Origin: Candidatus Roseilinea sp.
Lineage (GTDB): Bacteria > Chloroflexota > Anaerolineae > J036 > Brachytrichaceae
DNA length: 64,000 nt
Direction of reading: 5' to 3'
NCBI GenBank assembly: GCA_025998955.1
Contig: AP024676.1
Location: 4,400,001 to 4,464,000 of the forward strand
Under the pieces are notes generated by a model. It had not been told where the DNA came from. It made no database searches and was given only the letters and a program-made list of their open reading frames with translations. Shown here piece by piece: positions 57,237-64,000 of this stretch (positions are counted from its first letter, which is position 1; every line of letters begins with the position of its first letter). The translations under genes and the position numbers were made by a program.

Positions 57237-58256
57237 GTGGCGAACCCGACCGTCCGCTACGTGTGCAGGCGCGTTGCCATTTACTTGTTCACGTTGTGGG
57301 CATCGGTTACTCTGGCCTTCTTCCTGTTTCGCTTCATGCCGGGCGACCCGATGAGCGTCGTGTTGGGCACGCTGTCGCAAAACACCGGCAAGGTGGCTGG
57401 GAACGAGGAGATCGCGGCGTACTACCGCCGCCTGTATGAGCTGGATCGACCGGTGATCGTCCAGTACTTCAAATACATCTATAACGTAGTGACCGGACCC
57501 TTGAACCTGGGGCCGTCGTTTACAGCCTTCCCGAGACCAGTCCAGGAACTCATTGCCTTTCACATGCCTTGGACGCTGGGATTGGTGAGCGTCGCCATGC
57601 TGATTGCATGGCTGCTGGGCACGGCCATCGGCACGCTGGTGGGGTGGTGGCGCCACCGGCGCATCTCGACCCTGGCCGTCCTCCTGTCCACGTTCTTTGC
57701 GATTGTACCGGTGTATATCCTCGGCATCGCACTCATCATGTTGATGGGGTACACCTTAAAAGTGTTGCCTACCGGCCGGCCCTACAGCCCCGGCCTTGAG
57801 CCAGACTGGACCTCATGGTCGTTCATCGCCGACGTGCTTAGGCACGCCATCCTTCCCATCCTGGCCATGCTGTTGGTGTGGGGCGCGAACTTCGTCAATC
57901 AGATGCGGGCGCTGACCATCTCGGTGTTGGGTGAGGATTACTTGACCTATGCCAAAGCCAAGGGGTTAAAGCCGACGACGATCCTAAGGCGATACGCATT
58001 CCGCAACGCACTGTTGCCCCAGGTGGCCGGGCTTGGCATCGTCCTCGGTGCAACGCTGAACGGCGCTTATCTCATCGAGGTGATTTTTCTCTATCCTGGT
58101 CTGGGCGGCCTGTTTGCCCGTGCCAGCGGCATTCGTGACTTCAACGTGATGCAAGGTGTGATCCTGTTCTCAAGTTTCGCCGTCCTCACCGGTAGCCTCA
58201 TCGTGGACTTGATGCTGCCGCTCCTGGACCCGCGTATTCGGAGGTCGAATGACTAA
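57237..58256 (+). CDS. ABC transporter permease, DppB/OppB-like
   Basis: A 339-residue inner permease with an N-terminal TM (RRVAIYLFTLWASVTLAFFL) and the periplasm-side FRFMPGDPMSVVLG typical of DppB. The EAA loop appears as EDYLTYAKAKGLKPTTILRR. About six TM segments. GTG 57237 is the start. The end overlaps the next permease gene by 8 bp. It forms the membrane pore with the following gene product. Confidence 0.92.
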   Translation: MANPTVRYVCRRVAIYLFTLWASVTLAFFLFRFMPGDPMSVVLGTLSQNTGKVAGNEEIAAYYRRLYELDRPVIVQYFKYIYNVVTGPLNLGPSFTAFPRPVQELIAFHMPWTLGLVSVAMLIAWLLGTAIGTLVGWWRHRRISTLAVLLSTFFAIVPVYILGIALIMLMGYTLKVLPTGRPYSPGLEPDWTSWSFIADVLRHAILPILAMLLVWGANFVNQMRALTISVLGEDYLTYAKAKGLKPTTILRRYAFRNALLPQVAGLGIVLGATLNGAYLIEVIFLYPGLGGLFARASGIRDFNVMQGVILFSSFAVLTGSLIVDLMLPLLDPRIRRSND

Positions 58257-59094
58257 CTTGAAGCTCATCGCTGGCGTGGCACTGTTGCTGGTCATCGTCT
58301 TGGCAAGTGTCGCGGGGCCGACGATCAGCCGCCTGTACTTCCCGAACGACACGCCATTGCGCATCTCCGAATATCCGGCCATGCAGAAGCCATCAGCCCA
58401 ACACCCCATGGGTACGGACATGTTCGGGCGTGACGCGTTGGCTGTTTTTCTCCACGCCATGGGGCTCTCACTGGCGATCGGCCTGGTGGCCGGGCTGACG
58501 GGCACGGTGGTGGGCGTCACCATCGGCTGCGTTTCGGCCTACGTCGGTGGGCCCACCGATACGCTCACACGCGTGCTTACCGACATGTTTCTGGTGCTAC
58601 CGACGTTGCCAATTCTGCTGGTACTGTCGCTCTATATCTCCCGATGGAACGTGATCACGATGGGTTTGCTGCTGGGCTCACTCAGTTGGCCGTTCGTTGC
58701 GCGGACCCTGCGTGCACAAGTGCTGAGCTTGCGTGAACGTCCGTTCATGGACCTGGCTCGACTGAATTGCGAGAGTGTGGCCGAGATTGTGTTTGAGGAG
58801 CTCATGCCCAGCCTGATGCCCTATATTTTCTTGAGTATGTCGAGTGCCGTCGTAGTCGCCATCCTCAGCGAAGTCGGTCTGCAGTTCATCGGCATAGGCG
58901 CAGCCGGGTTGCCCACGATTGGCTACATGCTGACCATGGGATTCGGGAGCGGCGCGTTGAGCATCGGTCTGGGCGCACAACTGATCTGGCCTTCGCTCTT
59001 CCTGATCGGCATCTTCCTGAGCCTGAACTTGATCAACCTGGGTTTGGAAGAACGTTTTAACCCGCGCCTGCAACGCCTGGCGCGTGAGAACTGA
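58249..59094 (+). CDS. ABC transporter permease, DppC/OppC-like
   Basis: A 281-residue permease starting MTNLKLIAGVALLLVIVLAS. The QHPMGTDMFGRDALAVFLHA segment and the EAA loop RPFMDLARLNCESVAEIVFE are typical of DppC. About six TM segments. It overlaps the DppB-like gene by 8 bp, so the two are co-translated as the heterodimeric pore. Confidence 0.92.
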   Translation: MTNLKLIAGVALLLVIVLASVAGPTISRLYFPNDTPLRISEYPAMQKPSAQHPMGTDMFGRDALAVFLHAMGLSLAIGLVAGLTGTVVGVTIGCVSAYVGGPTDTLTRVLTDMFLVLPTLPILLVLSLYISRWNVITMGLLLGSLSWPFVARTLRAQVLSLRERPFMDLARLNCESVAEIVFEELMPSLMPYIFLSMSSAVVVAILSEVGLQFIGIGAAGLPTIGYMLTMGFGSGALSIGLGAQLIWPSLFLIGIFLSLNLINLGLEERFNPRLQRLAREN

Positions 59095-59118
59095 GGATCA
59101 CCCCAGCCAGGCACAAGC

Positions 59119-60141
59119 GTGATTGACATGTCAACGATTCTTACCATTCGAGGTTTATCTGTGGGCTATGTCGGCCGCCGCGCGATTGCTGAAGCGGTCA
59201 GCGACGTTGACCTGGACATCGCCGCGGGCGAGATATTGGGTGTGGTCGGCGAATCGGGCTGTGGCAAGACTACGCTCGCCGTCGCCTTGCTTGGCCTGAT
59301 CGAACCTCCGGGTAGGATTTTGGCGGGGACGGCTCATCTCGCTACCCGTGACGGCGCCATGCTTGATGTGCTTCACCTTTCGCCACGCCGACAGCGTGAG
59401 ATTCGCTGGAAGGAGATTGCCTATGTGCCGCAGGGCTCGATGAGCGCGCTCAATCCGGTGCTCCGGGTGCGGGACCAGATGACGGACACGGCGATTGAGC
59501 ACGGCCTAAGCAAGCTTGAGGCTGAACAGCGCTCGCGCTGGGCTCTGCAATTGGTCGGCCTCGATGCCGCGGTCCTCGACAAATATCCGCACGAATTGAG
59601 CGGTGGCATGATGCAGCGGGTGACCATCGCGACGGCCATCATCATGCAGCCTTCGGTGCTCGTGGCCGACGAGCCTACCACGGCGCTCGACGTGGTCACC
59701 CAGCGCACCATTCTGCAGGAGCTGATGAAGATCAGAGAAAAGTTTGGGACGACAATCGTCCTCATCAGCCATGACATGGCGGTGATGGCGCAAGTGGCAG
59801 ATCGCTTGGCGGTAATGTATGTGGGTCACATCGTCGAGGTCGGTGCAGTCAGCCAGATTTTCGACGCGCCACTGCATCCCTATACCCAAAAACTGATCGA
59901 CTCGATTCCCCGTCGGACCGGGCAGCGGTTGGAAGGCTTGAAAGGTGAGTCTCCCAGCATCTGGCGCTATCCACCCGGTTGCCGCTTTCATCCCCGTTGT
60001 CCGCATGTGATGTCGGTGTGCTCCACACAGAAGCCAGACTTGATCGAGCATCGTGCGCAACATTGGGCTGCCTGCCATCTCTATCCATCCGCAATGATCG
60101 GGACGAATGGGAAGGCTAGCCCAGGAGTGATGCATGGCTGA
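59119..60141 (+). CDS. ABC transporter ATPase, DppD/OppD-like
   Basis: A 340-residue ATPase: Walker A GESGCGKTT, signature LSGGMMQR, Walker B VLVADEPTTALD, switch His in LISHDMAVMAQ. The C-terminal oligopeptide-transport domain has the Cys cluster CRFHPRCPHVMSVC. GTG 59119 or ATG 59128 (MSTILTIRGLSVGYV) can be the start. It energises the DppBC-like pore together with the next gene product. Confidence 0.93.
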   Translation: MIDMSTILTIRGLSVGYVGRRAIAEAVSDVDLDIAAGEILGVVGESGCGKTTLAVALLGLIEPPGRILAGTAHLATRDGAMLDVLHLSPRRQREIRWKEIAYVPQGSMSALNPVLRVRDQMTDTAIEHGLSKLEAEQRSRWALQLVGLDAAVLDKYPHELSGGMMQRVTIATAIIMQPSVLVADEPTTALDVVTQRTILQELMKIREKFGTTIVLISHDMAVMAQVADRLAVMYVGHIVEVGAVSQIFDAPLHPYTQKLIDSIPRRTGQRLEGLKGESPSIWRYPPGCRFHPRCPHVMSVCSTQKPDLIEHRAQHWAACHLYPSAMIGTNGKASPGVMHG

Positions 60142-61153
60142 TTTGCTTACTGTTCGGTCATTGCGGCACCGCTTCGGCACGCGCAACCCGACCTACGCGG
60201 TGGACGGCGTGTCATTCAGCTTGCCGCAGGAACCCATCATCGTCAGTTTGGTCGGCGAAAGCGGCAGCGGCAAATCCACCATCGCGCGTATTGTCCTCGG
60301 GCTGCTGCAACCGACGGAGGGCGAAGTCCTATACAACGGCCGGGATATTTTCAGCTCCGACGCTGCCTGGCAGCGCAAATTTCGTCGCGAGGTGCAGGCC
60401 GTCTTCCAGAACCCCTACGCGGTCTACAACCCGGCCTACAAGATTGAACGCGTGTTTCGGAAGCCGATTCAGAAGTTTGGCCTGGCCCTCAACAGACATG
60501 AGGCCGACGATAAGATCGCAGCATCGCTGCGCGCAGTGGATCTGCGGCCGGAGGAGGTGTTGGGCAAATATCCGCATCAACTCAGTGGCGGGCAACGCCA
60601 GCGCGTGATGCTGGCGCGGCTGCACTTGATCCGGCCGCGATTGATCATCGCCGACGAAGCAGTCTCGATGGTGGACGCCGCGGGCCGGGTGAATTTTCTC
60701 AACATCCTGCTGGACTTTCGTGACCGATACGGCATCAGCACGCTCTACATCACGCACGACTTGTCCACCGCGGAATATCTGGGCGGACAAATCATCGTCC
60801 TCTACAAAGGCCGCATCGTCGAACGCGGTGACACGGCCACTATTATGCATGCTCCGCTGCACCCATATGCCCGGTTGCTGATCGATTCGGTGCCGGTGGC
60901 CGATCCAAAGAAGCGTTGGCGCGAGGCGCTGCCACAGCCGAACGCGGCAACCCCGAAATCCTCCACGCGCGAGCGCTGCCTCTTTGCTGCACGCTGTCCG
61001 CATGTCATGGATCGTTGTTGGCTGGCGCAACCTGAATTGCGCCGGCCGGCTGCGCTACCGGCTGATAGCGATCAAGAGACAGCCTGCCATCTGTATGAGG
61101 CGGCCGAGCGATCGTCTGTTCTCGATGAAACGGAATCCTTGTTCAAGGGATGA
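60134..61153 (+). CDS. ABC transporter ATPase, DppF/OppF-like
   Basis: A 339-residue ATPase overlapping the previous gene by 8 bp. Walker A GESGSGKST, signature LSGGQRQRV, Walker B LIIADEAVSMVDAAG, switch His in YITHDLSTAEYLGG. The C-terminal Cys cluster CLFAARCPHVMDRC is present. Walker B differs from the usual ADEPTSALD (Pro-Thr replaced by Ala-Val) but keeps the catalytic Glu. Second ATPase of the heterodimer. Confidence 0.93.
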   Translation: MADLLTVRSLRHRFGTRNPTYAVDGVSFSLPQEPIIVSLVGESGSGKSTIARIVLGLLQPTEGEVLYNGRDIFSSDAAWQRKFRREVQAVFQNPYAVYNPAYKIERVFRKPIQKFGLALNRHEADDKIAASLRAVDLRPEEVLGKYPHQLSGGQRQRVMLARLHLIRPRLIIADEAVSMVDAAGRVNFLNILLDFRDRYGISTLYITHDLSTAEYLGGQIIVLYKGRIVERGDTATIMHAPLHPYARLLIDSVPVADPKKRWREALPQPNAATPKSSTRERCLFAARCPHVMDRCWLAQPELRRPAALPADSDQETACHLYEAAERSSVLDETESLFKG

Positions 61154-61159
61154 TGTTGA

Positions 61160-63202
61160 ATGATGACCAAGACCTTCGCAACCGGCTGCACCGAAGTCGT
61201 GATTGAACCGTCCCAACGAGATACCGGAGCATACTTTGTGGCCGCTATCAGGTTCAAGTTGGGCGATACGTGGCGCACCGTGCTCAAAGGCGAGGAGGGC
61301 CGCGAGTTCGACACATCGCTCGGCAGCGTCAACGCCGTCCTCCTGCATAGTGCCAGGAACGACCGAGGCGATTGGCAGATCAGCCTGTCGGGCAAACATC
61401 CCGACGGCGCTTGGGACGCAACTGAAACGATCACAATCTTCGCCGGCCAGCCGATGGTGCGGCGCGAGAAAACCTTTAGGTTCTTGACGCCATGCGAGGG
61501 CGCGGTCGCGTCGAGTTTCTTTGTGCTCGACGGTGAGGATATTCGCTATACCTTTCCGCTGCGAACCTATGACACGCGCTTCAAGGACACACCGGCAATT
61601 CGCGCTGATGTGAACTGGGCCTTGCCCTTGCCCTTTCACGTCTGGCATGGTGACGGTTGGGTTGCAATCTATGGATTGGACAAGCGTCAGTCTCAGGGCA
61701 CGCTGGACTACCAACCGCCGGCTCGACATCAGGCAGCACGCCTGGGCGTGTATTACCCCGATGCAGTGGCGCAACCGGAGGACATGGCGCAGCAGATGTA
61801 TCGCCTACCGCTCTCGCCCAGTACGGCGCAGTTTGAAGCCGGCGAGTCCGTGAGCTTGGTCGAGGTGATCGCGTTCAGCCCGCTTGCACCAGGCGAGGAG
61901 CCACTCCTGCGTGGGGAGAAGCTCGCGGCAGAAATCCTGCTTGCCGACGCGCCCGCTCGAATTGGCGTGAAAGCAGTCGCCGATGGCATCGCTGACTTTT
62001 ACCCCCGTTGTGAGCTTTGGCGCCCCAATGCCTTCGGCGAAGGTCACGGCTGGTTCTCGAACATGTGGGTGTTCACTCAGGGCGGCGAGCCGCGCAACAC
62101 AGGCTTCATGTCGGGGTATTTCGATCTGGGGTGGGGCGAGGGGATTGCGGTCGAGATCGTGACTGCCCTCACGCGGCATTGGCGGCGGACGGGGCGCACA
62201 GATCTGCTCACCTATGTAGATGAGATCACGCGCAACATGGCGCGATTTCGCCGCAGCGGTGATGATGAGGGCGCTGCAGCCTACTATGATCGCTCTAACG
62301 GACAGGCGTTTTTCGACTTCAATGGGCACGACCACATCTGGACTCACTCGTTGGGCCATATCGGTGCACAGTTGATTCAAGCTTACATAGATAACCCGGC
62401 CTATCCCAGGCCGGAGATTCGAGCGGAGTGGCTGAAGGTGGCGGCGTCCTGCGCTGCTTTCCTTGCGCAGCAACAGCGAGAAAATGGCGACGTTCCGGAC
62501 CTGCTGGATCGAGACAACCACGATATCAACACAACGAACCGTCGGGCCGCGGCACGCGCCGTGATCTGCGGGTTGTGGACTGCGCTGGCACAGATAACCA
62601 ACAAGCGCAGCTATCTCGACCGCGCGTTGAGGCTGGCTCATGCAGTCGCTCCCGAGATTGAGGCCTACACATTTAACAATCAGATGATTGATGCGCAGAC
62701 TGCGCCTTGTGCGGTCACTGACGGCGAGAGCGCCTTTTACGTACTCGAAGGTTTGGTGCCTTTGTATGAAGCGACGAAAGACGAGATGGTGTTGCACTTA
62801 TGCGAACGGGCAGCGGCGTTCGGCATCAGTTGGATTTACTTCTTTGATGTGCCACGCGCCTATCGCGGCATCGCGCGGGGAGGCCAGGTGTGCCGAATGC
62901 CCGACTTTCCGTTGCTCTTTCCGGGCGGCACGGCCAAAGGCGTGGAACCTTTGCTCCGCCTGTCCAAAGCGACTGGAGATCGCTTCTATGAACAAATGGC
63001 CGGCGAGATGGTTGTGTTCATCAGCAACTACCAAATTGATCAACCTGACAAGCCCTGGCATGGCGGCATTGTGCACGCTATGGATCAAAGCGCTGGCAAA
63101 CATTGGGGGCCTGGCAAGCTTGGACAAGTGGATTCCGGCATGTCAACGGGCAACAGTTTGGCAGCGTTGGAATACTGGCTGTTGACCTCGCATATAGCTT
63201 GA
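61160..63202 (+). CDS. Predicted (alpha/alpha)6-barrel glycoside hydrolase or lyase, unassigned
   Basis: A 680-residue protein without signal peptide, last gene of the operon, 6 bp after the second ATPase gene. The N-terminal ~250 residues look like beta strands (TITIFAGQPMVRREKTFRFL). The remainder has the repeated helix pairs of an (alpha/alpha)6 barrel: GGEPRNTGFMSGYFDLGWGE, DFNGHDHIWTHSLGHIGAQL, and DVPDLLDRDNHDINTTNRRA. The His/Asp-rich segment GHDHIWTHSLGH may be catalytic. I cannot assign a CAZy family. By context it degrades the imported glycan together with the first operon gene. Confidence 0.7.
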   Translation: MMTKTFATGCTEVVIEPSQRDTGAYFVAAIRFKLGDTWRTVLKGEEGREFDTSLGSVNAVLLHSARNDRGDWQISLSGKHPDGAWDATETITIFAGQPMVRREKTFRFLTPCEGAVASSFFVLDGEDIRYTFPLRTYDTRFKDTPAIRADVNWALPLPFHVWHGDGWVAIYGLDKRQSQGTLDYQPPARHQAARLGVYYPDAVAQPEDMAQQMYRLPLSPSTAQFEAGESVSLVEVIAFSPLAPGEEPLLRGEKLAAEILLADAPARIGVKAVADGIADFYPRCELWRPNAFGEGHGWFSNMWVFTQGGEPRNTGFMSGYFDLGWGEGIAVEIVTALTRHWRRTGRTDLLTYVDEITRNMARFRRSGDDEGAAAYYDRSNGQAFFDFNGHDHIWTHSLGHIGAQLIQAYIDNPAYPRPEIRAEWLKVAASCAAFLAQQQRENGDVPDLLDRDNHDINTTNRRAAARAVICGLWTALAQITNKRSYLDRALRLAHAVAPEIEAYTFNNQMIDAQTAPCAVTDGESAFYVLEGLVPLYEATKDEMVLHLCERAAAFGISWIYFFDVPRAYRGIARGGQVCRMPDFPLLFPGGTAKGVEPLLRLSKATGDRFYEQMAGEMVVFISNYQIDQPDKPWHGGIVHAMDQSAGKHWGPGKLGQVDSGMSTGNSLAALEYWLLTSHIA

Positions 63203-63227
63203 CATCGCCCTTGCTACAAATTATTAT
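63199..63227 (+). promoter_or_regulatory. Promoter of the SorC regulator unit
   Basis: TTGACA (63199-63204), 17-bp spacer, TATTAT (63222-63227); the -35 overlaps the stop of the preceding gene. Identical hexamers and spacing to 52657-52685. Confidence 0.82.
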
Positions 63228-63233
63228 TTGTTA

Positions 63234-63266
63234 GAGCAATTGCTCAAAATTTGAGCAGATGATCAA
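63234..63266 (+). promoter_or_regulatory. Likely SorC-family operator 2 (double palindrome)
   Basis: Begins 6 bp after the -10 box: the perfect palindrome GAGCAATTGCTC (63234-63245), then TTGAGCAGATGATCAA (63251-63266). Matches operator 1 at 25 of 33 positions. Located over the transcript start of the regulator gene, so autoregulation is likely. Confidence 0.75.
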
Positions 63267-63278
63267 TTTGACCCAGAG

Positions 63279-63500
63279 ATGACGATGAGAGGCACACTCT
63301 CTTTACCAACTGCGAACGAACGAGCCAGTCATTTGGTCACGACTGCACATCGCAATGCTTCCGACGTGACCTTGCGCGAATGGAGTGAGCAATTCCATCG
63401 GGATGGATATCTCTTTTCATCGGAGTATCTCACGCCTGGGTTGTGCGCCGAGTTGATCGCCGATCGGCTACATAGCGAGATCAATGGGAGTGATAGATGA
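63279..63500 (+). CDS. Small ORF resembling the N-terminus of PhyH-type dioxygenases
   Basis: A 73-residue ORF (MTMRGTLSLPTANERASHLV onward) whose second half, EWSEQFHRDGYLFSSEYLTP followed by GLCAELIADRLHSEIN, looks like the start of phytanoyl-CoA dioxygenase-family proteins. It lacks the Fe and 2-oxoglutarate binding parts, so it cannot be an active enzyme. Its TGA overlaps the ATG of the SorC gene (ATGA). It is either a gene truncated by fusion to the regulator region or a leader ORF that couples translation of the regulator. Confidence 0.5.
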   Translation: MTMRGTLSLPTANERASHLVTTAHRNASDVTLREWSEQFHRDGYLFSSEYLTPGLCAELIADRLHSEINGSDR

Positions 63501-64000
63501 TGCGTCCCTCGACCAGCCCAACCAATAGTTTGAACACTCGCGCTAACCAAGTCGACGACTCAGTGGACGAGATCAATCCGGACATTGAGCTCCTCACTCG
63601 CGTCGCCTCGATGTATTACCTGGACGACGCCACGCAACAAGAGATCGCGCTGGCGCTCGGCCTATCCCGCCCCAAAGTGGGCCGACTGCTCAAGAAGGCC
63701 AAGGAGGAGGGCATCGTTGAGATCACCGTGCGCACTCATCCGGCCCTGAGCATGCAGCTTGAGCGCGCGCTCACCGAGCGATTCGGGTTGCGCCAAGCCA
63801 TGCTCGTCAGCGATCAGCGCGATCCCGATGCGCAACGCGCCCAGGTCGCGCGCATGGTCGCCAATTTCCTTGTGCGCAATTTGCGTGATGGGCACGCCGT
63901 TGCAGTCGGGATGGGACGCAACGTCGGCGCCGTGCCCGACCACGTAATTGACGCCGCGCCTCGCAAGTGCACGTTCATCAGCGCGATGGGCGGGTCGCCC
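63497..64000 (+). CDS. SorC-family transcriptional regulator (3' end outside window)
   Basis: The frame runs from ATG 63497 to the window edge (168 codons). After ~30 variable residues comes a winged-helix/HTH segment, LTRVASMYYLDDATQQEIAL, then LGLSRPKVGRLLKKAKEEGI, typical of SorC/DeoR-like regulators. The start of the sugar-phosphate-binding domain follows (MVANFLVRNLRDGHAVAVGM, then GRNVGAV). Members are tetramers that bind palindromic operators and are released by a phosphorylated sugar. The two 33-bp sites at 52695 and 63234 are the likely targets. Confidence 0.9.
   Translation, partial: MMRPSTSPTNSLNTRANQVDDSVDEINPDIELLTRVASMYYLDDATQQEIALALGLSRPKVGRLLKKAKEEGIVEITVRTHPALSMQLERALTERFGLRQAMLVSDQRDPDAQRAQVARMVANFLVRNLRDGHAVAVGMGRNVGAVPDHVIDAAPRKCTFISAMGGSP

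Overview
The window is GC-rich and most consistent with a Chloroflexota genome (Anaerolineae-like). Pointers are a T-box leader in front of thrS, a SorC-type regulator, lipoprotein and Sec signals with no outer-membrane genes, an RpoB with a large C-terminal insertion, and YfhO-type membrane proteins. This assignment is inferred from gene content; no database search was possible.

Layout. (1) 0-2.4 kb: the end of a glycan-assembly cluster with three glycosyltransferases. (2) 2.4-8.1 kb: an 8-oxoguanine deaminase-like amidohydrolase on the minus strand, facing a plus-strand histidine-degradation operon (unknown gene, hutG, hutU). (3) 8.2-12.4 kb: a 1412-residue fusion of a YfhO-like membrane protein and a Wzx-like flippase. 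(4) 12.5-18.8 kb: mostly minus-strand housekeeping genes (DUF4160/DUF2442 pair, phosphoesterase, MFS exporter, fused PTS IIC-IID, MBL hydrolase with a histone-H1-like tail, N-carbamoylputrescine amidase-like nitrilase). (5) 19.0-37.5 kb: a polymorphic-toxin locus. It has one giant secreted YD-repeat/RHS protein whose signal peptide is joined to its body across an 11-C tract in the wrong frame. Behind it come six promoterless RHS tips plus one remnant, each tip with its own C-terminal domain and a different small downstream gene. Many of those downstream genes encode lipoproteins or membrane proteins. One downstream gene is split by an intact insertion sequence, and the insertion can be reversed on paper to restore the frame exactly. 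(6) 37.7-46.1 kb: T-box-controlled thrS, then rpoB with its own promoter and terminator and no rpoC next to it, then a family-3 glycosidase. (7) 46.1-52.1 kb: a minus-strand group with sufS-sufU, a phosphoesterase, tlyA, a class III aminotransferase and a Nudix hydrolase. (8) 52.6-64 kb: a carbohydrate-uptake operon (two (alpha/alpha)6 glycosidase-like proteins and a five-gene Dpp/Opp-type ABC transporter), followed by a SorC regulator gene cut by the window edge.

Main observations. The RHS locus combines a possible phase switch, an archive of silent toxin tips, and a tendency for HExxH-type tips to be followed by lipoproteins. Short palindromic elements are inserted in frame in coding sequences, including thrS and the YfhO fusion. 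Two promoters at 52.66 and 63.20 kb share the same hexamers and spacing, and each is followed by the same 33-bp double palindrome, which defines a likely SorC operator. RpoB carries Ser and Thr at the positions of E. coli His526 and Arg529, which predicts natural rifampicin insensitivity.
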